From an uncultured Bacteroidales bacterium (GTDB lineage Bacteria > Bacteroidota > Bacteroidia > Bacteroidales > Bacteroidaceae), in the NCBI GenBank assembly GCA_902801325.1, contig CADCHQ010000005.1, forward strand, positions 62,001 to 126,000: a DNA stretch of 64,000 bases. Direction: 5' to 3'. Positions 24,985 through 31,603 of the stretch are shown here, one piece after another. Position 1 is the first letter of the stretch, and each line of letters begins with the position of its first letter. Under the pieces are notes generated by a model, which was not told where the DNA came from, did not search any database, and saw only the letters and a list, made by a program, of their open reading frames with translations. Both the position numbers and the translations under genes were made by a program.

Positions 24985-26244
24985 TTAGACAGGTTCGTAG
25001 AAAGTGTCGGGGTGATTGGGATCGAAGATCTCGTTGCAGTACATGACGGTGACGAGGTCTTCGGTATCACTGAGGTTGATGATGTTGTGGGTATAGCCTG
25101 GGAGCATGTGGACGGCTTGTATATGGTCTCCTGAGACCTCCCATTCAAGAACTGGTTCATCTGGGCTGCTTATCTTGCGCTGCTGAATTAGACCATGCCC
25201 ATGGACAACAATGAACTGCTCAAATTTGGTATTGTGCCAGTGTTGTCCCTTGGTGATGCCAGGTTTGCTGATGTTGATGCTCACCTGTCCTGCATTGAGC
25301 GTATGAACAAGTTCAGTAAATGATCCGCGCTCATCAATATTCATCTTCAGAGGGAAGGCAACTTTTTCCTTGGGCAAGTAACTGAGATAGGTGCTATATA
25401 GTTTCTTTGCAAAACTATTTGCAGGAATCTCAGGTATCATCAGGGTCTTGGGTTGTTGGGCAAAACTCTTTAAGAGTTCGACAATTTCGCCCAAAGTTGC
25501 TTTGTGGGTGGTTTGCACATAACAATATTTGCCATTTTCCTGTGGTAAAACATCAAGGCCGTCGAACTCACAATGATTCTCCTCACCTTCTAGGCAAGCA
25601 ATCATTTCATCGACAAGGTCATCAATATACAGCAATTCCAATTCTACACTGGGGTCGTTAACAGTATAAGGAAGGTCATTAGCAAATGCATTACAGAAAG
25701 TCGCGACAGCACTGTTATAATTTGGACGGCACCATTTGCCGAAGAGGTTGGGGAAACGGTAGATTAAGACGCGAGGACTTAATCCCGCAGATTTCGCAGA
25801 TTCTTTTAGATCTCGCAGATTGTCTGCCTGCAAGAACTCTTGTTCATATTGGAGGAAGAGATCTTCGCCAGCCTTTTTGCTGCGCCCATACTCGGAGTTT
25901 CCAAATCGACCTGTGAGGGAAGCTTGTTGGGAACTGGATAGCATTACGGGACAGTGGTTGCCGTACTTCTTCAGGGTGTTGAGGAGGGTGGAGGCGAAAC
26001 CAAAATTACCTTGCATAAATTCGGACTGGTCCTTTGGACGGTTGACGCCTGCAAGGTTGAATACGAAGTCGCAGTCGCGACAGTAATTGTCGAGTTCCTC
26101 GGGTGTGCTGTCGATGTCGTATTCGTAGATGGCATCGATAGTTAACTCAGGGAACCTCCTGTCCTTACCCTCTTTAATATTTCTCAAAGCGGCGCATAGG
26201 TTGCGACCCACAAACCCTTTAGCTCCGGTAATTAGAATTTTCAT
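24985..26244 (-). CDS. fnlB: Bifunctional SDR-cupin reductase of UDP-L-FucNAc synthesis (FnlB/CapF/WbjC-like)
   Basis: 419 residues. The N-terminal 1-280 are an extended SDR (MKILITGAKGFVGRNLCAAL; FNLAGVNRP). The C-terminal 290-405 are a cupin with KGQHWHNTKFEQFIVVHGHG, where His residues bind Zn. This two-domain order is unique to CapF/FnlB enzymes, which epimerise and reduce the keto intermediate on the way to UDP-L-FucNAc. FnlC and FnlA lie upstream in the same run, confirming the pathway. Residues 141-153 are encoded by CGCAGATTT-type nonamers (25786-25822), giving LRDLKESAKSAGL in place of the shorter loop before RVLIYRFPNLFGKW. That is an in-frame repeat insert near the SDR core. Confidence 0.92.
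   Translation of the reverse strand: MKILITGAKGFVGRNLCAALRNIKEGKDRRFPELTIDAIYEYDIDSTPEELDNYCRDCDFVFNLAGVNRPKDQSEFMQGNFGFASTLLNTLKKYGNHCPVMLSSSQQASLTGRFGNSEYGRSKKAGEDLFLQYEQEFLQADNLRDLKESAKSAGLSPRVLIYRFPNLFGKWCRPNYNSAVATFCNAFANDLPYTVNDPSVELELLYIDDLVDEMIACLEGEENHCEFDGLDVLPQENGKYCYVQTTHKATLGEIVELLKSFAQQPKTLMIPEIPANSFAKKLYSTYLSYLPKEKVAFPLKMNIDERGSFTELVHTLNAGQVSINISKPGITKGQHWHNTKFEQFIVVHGHGLIQQRKISSPDEPVLEWEVSGDHIQAVHMLPGYTHNIINLSDTEDLVTVMYCNEIFDPNHPDTFYEPV
25786..25822. repeat. Nonamers (CGCAGATTT class) inside fnlB
   Basis: CGCAGATTT and CGCAGATTC are contiguous; TTTTAGATCT breaks register by one base; CGCAGATTG ends the run. Located in coding sequence without breaking the frame. Confidence 0.75.
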
Positions 26245-26252
26245 GTGTCAGC

Positions 26253-26284
26253 TTATTAGCTTAATTGTTTAATTGCTTAATAGA
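26253..26284. repeat. Four octamers at the 3' end of the four-helix-bundle gene
   Basis: TTATTAGC, TTAATTGT, TTAATTGC and TTAATAGA in 8-bp register. They encode the last residues (ISIKQLNN-like end) and the stop of the 26261 gene. The partner array on the other side of the gene is in inverted orientation. Confidence 0.88.
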
Positions 26285-26665
26285 TACTTGTGCTTCAAGT
26301 TTATCTTCATAGGAATTGCAGAGACCATTTATCATTTTGGCAACTGCGTCAATCGAAGGCTTTATAGCCTCTACACTTTCTTCTGTTATATAATTCAAGT
26401 CTATAGCAATTAGCAGTTGGTTATAGCTTTCCATTAGTGAACCATACGATATTTCGAGGAAATGAATCTGTTCCTTTAAGGACTTACGACCACTGCCTTC
26501 AGCAATGTTTGACGGAACTGATACTATTGCCCTACGTATTTGATCACAAAGGGCATATTTTTCAAATTTGGGGAAACTGTCAAGTAAGTGGTATACATCT
26601 GCAACTAGTTTTTTGGCTTCTTGCCAAACTATCAGTTTCTCAAAAGAATAAACAATTCCCGTCAT
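26261..26665 (-). CDS. Four-helix-bundle protein (S23/TIGR02436 family)
   Basis: 134 residues, all helical. FEKLIVWQEAKKLVADVYHL is the family N-terminus, followed by DQIRRAIVSVPSNIAEGSGR, the signature. The start is the ATG at 26665, since the longer frame begins at a TTG. Function unknown; relatives sit in rRNA intervening sequences or act with diversity-generating reverse transcriptases, but none is visible here. The gene is wedged between fnlC and fnlB, which are normally adjacent. Octamer arrays bound it in inverted orientation, and its last codons lie in one of them. This suggests it came in as a cassette rather than as a pathway gene. Confidence 0.88.
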   Translation of the reverse strand: MTGIVYSFEKLIVWQEAKKLVADVYHLLDSFPKFEKYALCDQIRRAIVSVPSNIAEGSGRKSLKEQIHFLEISYGSLMESYNQLLIAIDLNYITEESVEAIKPSIDAVAKMINGLCNSYEDKLEAQVSIKQLNN

Positions 26666-26705
26666 ACTATTAACCAAGTAAGCTATTAAGCTACTAACCT
26701 ACTAA
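26666..26705. repeat. Inverted octamer array upstream of the four-helix-bundle gene
   Basis: On the minus strand it reads TAGTAGGT, TAGTAGCT, TAATAGCT, TACTTGGT and TAATAGTA, ending at the ATG. This is the same octamer family as at 26253-26284 but opposite in orientation, so the two arrays bracket the gene as inverted repeats. Confidence 0.85.
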
Positions 26706-26706
26706 A

Positions 26707-27867
26707 CTAAAACTTCCTCCAAACCATCTTGTTAACGATGCCAACGTAGCTCTGGATGATCTTCACTACTTTGGTGCTGACATTCTCCTCCACATAATCG
26801 GGCACAGGAATGCCGTAGTCACCATTCTGGTTCATGGTCACAGCAGTATCCACGGCCTGTAATAATGACTTTTCATCAATACCTGCTATGAAGAAGCAGG
26901 CCTTATCCAGAGCCTCCGGTCTTTCTGTGCTGGTACGGATGCATATTGCAGGGAAAGGATGGCCAACGGAGGTGAAGAAGGAACTTTCCTCGGGCAGAGT
27001 GCCGCTGTCGCTTACCACTGCAAAAGCATTCATCTGCAGACAGTTGTAGTCATGGAAACCAAGAGGTTCGTGCTGAATCACGCGCTTGTCAAGTTTGAAG
27101 CCAGACTGCTCCAAACGTTTGCGGCTACGGGGATGACAGCTATAGAGGATGGGCATGTCGTACTTCTCGGCCATGCGGTTGATGGCATTGAAGAGGGAGA
27201 GGAAGTTCTTCTCTGTGTCGATATTTTCCTCGCGATGCGCGCTCAAAAGAATATACTTACCTTTCTCTAAGCCAAGTTTACTATGAATGTCCGATGCTTC
27301 TATCTCGGCGAGGTTATTGTGCAGAACTTCGGCCATGGGACTCCCTGTGACATAGGTACGCTCCTTGGGAAGTCCACAGTCGGCCAGATAGCGACGGGCA
27401 TGTTCGCTGTAGGCCATGTTAACATCAGAGATGATATCGACAATGCGGCGATTTGTTTCCTCGGGCAGGCACTCGTCCTTACAACGGTTGCCGGCCTCCA
27501 TGTGGAAGATGGGAATGTGGAGACGCTTAGCGCCGATGACGGAGAGGCAAGAATTGGTGTCGCCCAGAACAAGTACGGCATCGGGTTGCACCTCAACCAT
27601 CAGTTGGTAGCTCTTTGCGATGATATTGCCCATAGTTTCGCCCAGGTCTGCACCCACTGCTTCCATATAGATGTCAGGATCGGCAAGTTTGAGGTCACGG
27701 AAGAATACCCCGTTGAGGTTATAGTCATAATTCTGACCAGTGTGAGCCAGAAGGGTGTCGAAATACTCACGACATTTGTTGATTACTGCAGCAAGACGGA
27801 TGATCTCGGGTCGTGTGCCGACGATAATCAATAACTTTAATTTGCCGTTGTTTTTAAATCCTCTCAT
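26707..27867 (-). CDS. fnlC: UDP-N-acetylglucosamine 2-epimerase-type enzyme (FnlC/CapG/WbjD-like)
   Basis: 386 residues with the GT-B-like fold of the WecB family. LLIIVGTRPEIIRLAAVINK, LVLGDTNSCLS, IPIFHMEAGNRC and LPEETNRRIVD carry the conserved Arg, Asp, Glu and His residues. In the UDP-L-FucNAc pathway the WecB paralogue FnlC performs the last C2 epimerisation. Placed between FnlA and FnlB genes, it takes that role rather than ManNAc synthesis. The intervening four-helix-bundle and GxxExxY genes separate it from its pathway partners. Confidence 0.92.
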   Translation of the reverse strand: MRGFKNNGKLKLLIIVGTRPEIIRLAAVINKCREYFDTLLAHTGQNYDYNLNGVFFRDLKLADPDIYMEAVGADLGETMGNIIAKSYQLMVEVQPDAVLVLGDTNSCLSVIGAKRLHIPIFHMEAGNRCKDECLPEETNRRIVDIISDVNMAYSEHARRYLADCGLPKERTYVTGSPMAEVLHNNLAEIEASDIHSKLGLEKGKYILLSAHREENIDTEKNFLSLFNAINRMAEKYDMPILYSCHPRSRKRLEQSGFKLDKRVIQHEPLGFHDYNCLQMNAFAVVSDSGTLPEESSFFTSVGHPFPAICIRTSTERPEALDKACFFIAGIDEKSLLQAVDTAVTMNQNGDYGIPVPDYVEENVSTKVVKIIQSYVGIVNKMVWRKF

Positions 27868-27880
27868 ATTTTTAATTTTT

Positions 27881-28333
27881 TGACCACGGATTGCGCGGAT
27901 TAAACGGATTATCTTTGGTAAATCTGTGTTCGATTATATAACTATTCTTTCTTTTTCTAATTTATTTGAACATCCGAAGTTGTAGAGTAAACCAAGCTTT
28001 AAGCCTGTGGCGTGAAGATAATTGTAAACCTGAGATCTGTGAGCGTCATCAAGTGCGCTTACAGCCTTCAGTTCTACGATTATTTTTCCATAGCAAACGA
28101 AGTCTGCTTTGTAAGTTTGTTTTAACTCTACACCATCGTAGTTTATCTTCAAATCTTTCTCTCGCTCATATGGTATGTCGCGACGTCGGAACTCTATCTC
28201 CAACGCTTCTTGATAGACAGCCTCAAGGAAACCATGACCAAGTGCATTGTACACTTGAAAGGCAGCCCCATTGATAGCATATGTTAAATCACCATATAGC
28301 AACATATTCGTTTTATCCGTGAAATCTGTGTTC
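27881..28333. repeat. Nonamer/direct-repeat bracket around the GxxExxY gene
   Basis: Downstream of the gene are CACGGATTG, CGCGGATTA and AACGGATTA in 9-bp register (27884-27910). The 12-mer AAATCTGTGTTC occurs at 27920-27931 and again at 28322-28333, on either side of the gene, next to TCCGTG. This GGATT/AATCTGTG vocabulary differs from the 7- and 8-bp arrays. Confidence 0.75.
27934..28305 (-). CDS. GxxExxY family protein (PD-(D/E)XK-like)
   Basis: 123 residues. GHGFLEAVYQEAL contains the G-x-x-E-x-x-Y signature, followed by DFVCYGKIIVELKAV (the D-x-n-E-x-K pattern of PD-(D/E)XK nucleases) and the family end YNYLHATGLKLGLLYNFG. Biochemical function is unproven. The gene lies between fnlA and fnlC, which belong to one pathway, and is bracketed by GGATT-type repeats and a 12-bp direct repeat. 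It looks like an inserted cassette and not a capsule gene. Confidence 0.9.
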   Translation of the reverse strand: MLLYGDLTYAINGAAFQVYNALGHGFLEAVYQEALEIEFRRRDIPYEREKDLKINYDGVELKQTYKADFVCYGKIIVELKAVSALDDAHRSQVYNYLHATGLKLGLLYNFGCSNKLEKERIVI

Positions 28334-28389
28334 TTTATTTGTGATTTAAGAATGCCGTTGAGTTAATTAAAGCGAACCTAAATCTGCTT

Positions 28390-29424
28390 TTATTTATTTG
28401 AAAGTTCGTCTTGAATATATTGAAGAGAAGCAATTTTTGCCTTTGTTTCTTCAAGATTCAAGCGGCGAGTGTTGTCGCTGTTGAACTCGGTGAGGGTAAC
28501 ACGCTTCTCATCCCCCTCGGTGAAGTATTTGTCATAGTTGAGGGTGCGGTTGTCGGCAGGTACACGGTAGAAATTACCCATGTCGATAGCCTTGGCGCAC
28601 TCCTCATTGGTGAGCAGGGTCTCGTACATCTTTTCACCATGACGGATGCCAATGACCTTAATGTCTTCTTTCTTTCCTCCAAATAACTCGCAGACAGCTT
28701 CGGCTTGTGTCTGGATGGTGCAAGCAGGAGCTTTTTGTACAAGAATATCACCATTTTCGCCATGCTCAAAAGCAAAGAGGACAAGATCGACAGCCTCGTC
28801 GAGAGACATAATGAAACGTGTCATGTTAGGTTCGGTAAGGGTAATGGGGTTGCCTTGGCGGATCTGATCAATCCAAAGGGGGATTACACTGCCGCGAGAA
28901 CACATGACATTGCCATAACGAGTGCAGCATATCTTTGTTCCGAGAGAACTGCGACTTTTGGCTACGGCAATTTTCTCCTCGAGGGCCTTGGATATGCCCA
29001 TGGCATTAATGGGGTAAGCCGCCTTGTCGGTGGAGAGGCAGATGACACTCTTGACACCGGAGTCGATAGCTACGTCGAGGACGTTGTCAGTGCCGATGAC
29101 GTTAGTCTTTACTGCTTCCATAGGGAAGAACTCGCAAGAGGGAACTTGCTTGAGGGCTGCTGCATGGAATATGTAATCGACGCCACGCATGGCAGACTTC
29201 AGGGTAGATTTGTTACGTACATCGCCAATATAGAACTTTATCTTATGGGCAACATCGGGGTATTTGGCTTGATACTCGTGGCGCATGTCATCTTGTTTCT
29301 TCTCGTCACGTGAGAATATACGAATTTCGCCGATGTCAGTGCGAAGGAAACGATTTAGCACTGCATTGCCGAAGGATCCTGTGCCCCCAGTTATCATGAG
29401 GGTCTTGTCTTTAAAAATGCTCAT
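28390..29424 (-). CDS. fnlA: UDP-GlcNAc 4,6-dehydratase/5-epimerase (FnlA/CapE/WbjB-like)
   Basis: 344 residues. MITGGTGSFGNAVLNRF carries the NAD-binding motif. HAAALKQVPSCEFFP, CLSTDKAAYPINAMGISK and TRYGNVMCSRGSVIPLW are diagnostic of the soluble inverting dehydratases, with Met-x-x-x-Lys in place of Tyr-x-x-x-Lys. It starts UDP-L-FucNAc synthesis; FnlB and FnlC follow. As the first gene of the capsule run, its 5' region should carry the main promoter; see the 29425-29744 entry. A second, membrane-bound dehydratase of the related FlaA1/PglF class lies at 34658-36607. Confidence 0.93.
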   Translation of the reverse strand: MSIFKDKTLMITGGTGSFGNAVLNRFLRTDIGEIRIFSRDEKKQDDMRHEYQAKYPDVAHKIKFYIGDVRNKSTLKSAMRGVDYIFHAAALKQVPSCEFFPMEAVKTNVIGTDNVLDVAIDSGVKSVICLSTDKAAYPINAMGISKALEEKIAVAKSRSSLGTKICCTRYGNVMCSRGSVIPLWIDQIRQGNPITLTEPNMTRFIMSLDEAVDLVLFAFEHGENGDILVQKAPACTIQTQAEAVCELFGGKKEDIKVIGIRHGEKMYETLLTNEECAKAIDMGNFYRVPADNRTLNYDKYFTEGDEKRVTLTEFNSDNTRRLNLEETKAKIASLQYIQDELSNK

Positions 29425-29527
29425 TTATGTATGAAATTTTGTGATTATTGCACATCTCTGGCGCTTTGACCATCCATTAAAATGCAGACAGCCAAAGGAT
29501 TAAGGAAGAATGGAATAGTTTTCGTCT

Positions 29528-29584
29528 CGCGACGCGGGTTGCTAACCCGAGAGGGTGATTCTTTAGAATCATCGCGCAAAGGTA
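29528..29584 (-). promoter_or_regulatory. Candidate capsule-operon promoter with three-way-junction-like fold
   Basis: TACCTTTG, reading on the minus strand from 29584, fits the Bacteroidetes -7 box; no good TTTG is found 19-20 bp upstream. Two adjacent perfect hairpins lie in its path: TGATTCT/AGAATCA (29556-29571) and CGGGTT/AACCCG (29535-29549). They are enclosed by CGCGA/TCGCG (29528-29532 with 29572-29576). Transcription would begin near 29570, leaving a leader of about 145 nt. The nested design suggests a structured leader or protein-binding site. Confidence 0.45.
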
Positions 29585-29685
29585 CAAAATAATTACGAGA
29601 TACGATTAGCGAATTACGAAAAAGTAGGCGAATCCCCATAATTATTTAAAATGTTGCAATGGAAATCAAAAAATGAAACAAGCGT

Positions 29686-29716
29686 TTTGTGTTTTGGCAA
29701 GTTTTTATTATCTTCG
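29686..29716 (+). promoter_or_regulatory. Promoter of the Na/Pi cotransporter gene
   Basis: TTTG (29686-29689), 19 bp, then TATCTTCG (29709-29716), matching the Bacteroidetes TTTG-N19-TAnnTTTG promoter at all but one position. The ATG follows 28 bp downstream at 29745. Confidence 0.7.
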
Positions 29717-29744
29717 CACCGAAACTGAACAATTATTCAATTTT

Positions 29745-31493
29745 ATGTCTTATCTTGTTATTTTTAAGCTTCTGGGTTCGCTGGCGCTGTTGATGTTCGG
29801 TATGAAGTCGATGAGTGAGGCGTTGCAGAAAATGGCTGGTCCGCAGTTGCGACACGTGCTGGGTGCCATGACCACCAACCGTTTTACGGGTATGTTGACC
29901 GGTACTTTAGTGACCGCCTCCGTTCAGTCCTCAACAGCAACTACCGTGATGACTGTCTCGTTCGTTAATGCCGGTTTGTTGACGTTGGCACAGGCCATCT
30001 CCATCATCATGGGTGCCAACATTGGAACCACATTGACGGCATGGATTATGTCGGCTGGTATGTCGTTTGATGTCACGAATGCTGTGTATCCGACCTTTTT
30101 CATTGGTATCATCCTAATATATCAGAAGAAATACCGCTATATCGGCGACTTCCTCTTTGGCCTCTCTTTCTTGTTGCTTGGTTTGGGTACCCTGCGTGCA
30201 ACGGGAGCGGAGATGCATCTGGGCGAGAATCAGGCCTTGCTTGATTTCTTTGCTTCGTTTAACCCCAATTCTTTCCTTACCACCATCATCTTCCTCCTGT
30301 TGGGAGGTGTCATGACCTTCTGCGTGCAGTCGTCGGCTGCCGTGATGGCCATCACCATGATACTCTGTTCCAGTGGTGCGCTGCCCATTTATCAGGGTAT
30401 TGCCCTGGTGATGGGTGAGAATATCGGAACCACCATTACATCAAACCTAGCTGCCCTCTCGGCCAACACTCAGGCACGGCGTGCGGCATTTGCCCACATG
30501 TTCTTCAATGTCTTCGGTGTCATCTGGATTCTCTTCATCTTCCGTCCGTTCGTGGACATGGTTTGTGGATGGGTAGGTTATGACGTGAATATCGTAAAGG
30601 ATGAAGTGGGCACAGGGGCATTCCTTGCAAACGCTGCCAAGTTGAATTTTGTTCTGGCTGCATTCCATACGTCATTTAATGTGGTCAACACGTTCATACT
30701 CATTTGGTTCATCCCGCAGATAGAGCGCTTCGTATGCTGGGTTATCAAACCCAAGTCGGTGGATGAGGAAGAAGACTTCAAGTTGCATTTCATTACTGCC
30801 GGTTTCATGAAAACTCCCGAGCTCTCGGTTTTGGAGGCACAAAAGGAGATTCAGTCCTTCTCCGACCGTATGCAACGTATGTTTGCCATGGTGCAGGAGT
30901 TACTGAACATGTCATCGTCACAGAACAGGACAAAGAATTCCGAAGCCGATTTTACCAAGCTGTATTCGCGTATCGAGAAGTATGAGAGCATCAGTGACAA
31001 TATGGAACTGGAAATAGCCCAGTATCTGGAGAGCGTTTCGGATGCCCATCTCTCAGATGACACAAAGGCAAAGATACGTGCTATGCTGCGTGAGGTTTCA
31101 GAACTGGAGTCGATAGGTGACTCATGCTACAATATGGCACGTACTATCAATCGTAAATATGCAACTAAGGAGGATCACTTCGTTGAGAACCAGTATGATC
31201 ACCTGCACCAGATGATGGCCCTGACAGATCAGGCTCTGACGCAGATGAACCGTTTGATGGGTGGTAGAAAAGAAGCCTACAACATTAATAGCACTCGTAA
31301 TCTGGAGAACGAAATCAACAACTATCGCAACCAGTTGAAGGCACAAAATATCGTGGACATCAACAACCACGAATACACCTACGCCGTGGGTACCATATAT
31401 ATGGACCTCATCAACGAATGCGAGAAGTTGGGTGACTATGTGGTGAACGTTGTGGAGGCCCGCATGGGATACCGTCAGCGTTTGACTTCATGA
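29745..31493 (+). CDS. Na+/Pi cotransporter family protein (NptA-like)
   Basis: 582 residues from the ATG at 29745; the frame is open further upstream, but the promoter lies inside that extension. There are two inverted membrane repeats, each with the QSS signature: VQSSTATTVMTVSF and VQSSAAVMAITMIL. About eight membrane spans precede residue 340. The C-terminal 200 residues are a soluble PhoU-like helical domain with two three-helix sections. Imports phosphate with sodium. The gene is alone, read in the opposite direction from the capsule operon, and shares a downstream hairpin terminator with the converging GH2 gene. Confidence 0.9.
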   Translation: MSYLVIFKLLGSLALLMFGMKSMSEALQKMAGPQLRHVLGAMTTNRFTGMLTGTLVTASVQSSTATTVMTVSFVNAGLLTLAQAISIIMGANIGTTLTAWIMSAGMSFDVTNAVYPTFFIGIILIYQKKYRYIGDFLFGLSFLLLGLGTLRATGAEMHLGENQALLDFFASFNPNSFLTTIIFLLLGGVMTFCVQSSAAVMAITMILCSSGALPIYQGIALVMGENIGTTITSNLAALSANTQARRAAFAHMFFNVFGVIWILFIFRPFVDMVCGWVGYDVNIVKDEVGTGAFLANAAKLNFVLAAFHTSFNVVNTFILIWFIPQIERFVCWVIKPKSVDEEEDFKLHFITAGFMKTPELSVLEAQKEIQSFSDRMQRMFAMVQELLNMSSSQNRTKNSEADFTKLYSRIEKYESISDNMELEIAQYLESVSDAHLSDDTKAKIRAMLREVSELESIGDSCYNMARTINRKYATKEDHFVENQYDHLHQMMALTDQALTQMNRLMGGRKEAYNINSTRNLENEINNYRNQLKAQNIVDINNHEYTYAVGTIYMDLINECEKLGDYVVNVVEARMGYRQRLTS

Positions 31494-31569
31494 TTGAATC
31501 TTTCACGGAACTCTCGGAGTAGATAGAAAACGCAGAGAATGAGATAATAAATCTCTATGGAAAATAAAT

Positions 31570-31597
31570 AAGCCCCGAAGTGTCTGCTTCGGGGCTT
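31570..31597. terminator. Intrinsic terminator between converging nptA-like and GH2 genes
   Basis: AAGCCCCGAAG and CTTCGGGGCTT form a perfect 11-bp stem with a TGTCTG loop. On the minus strand it is followed by TTATTTATTTT, so it best terminates the GH2 gene. It lies 76 bp after the plus-strand stop and 6 bp after the minus-strand stop. Confidence 0.9.
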
Positions 31598-31603
31598 GTT
31601 GTG

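Larger units (their letters stand above)
29425..29744. other. Divergent intergenic region with capsule leader and nptA promoter
   Basis: 320 bp between the divergent fnlA and phosphate-transporter genes. The half next to fnlA holds a minus-strand TACCTTTG (29584-29577) and a folded element (29528-29576). The other half holds the plus-strand promoter at 29686-29716. No UpxY/UpxZ-type antiterminator gene and no inverted repeats suggesting an invertible capsule promoter are visible. Confidence 0.7.

Noticed and set aside
29425..29744. Invertible capsule promoter as in Bacteroides fragilis
   Set aside because: No pair of inverted repeats flanks the promoter box, and no nearby serine or tyrosine invertase gene is present.
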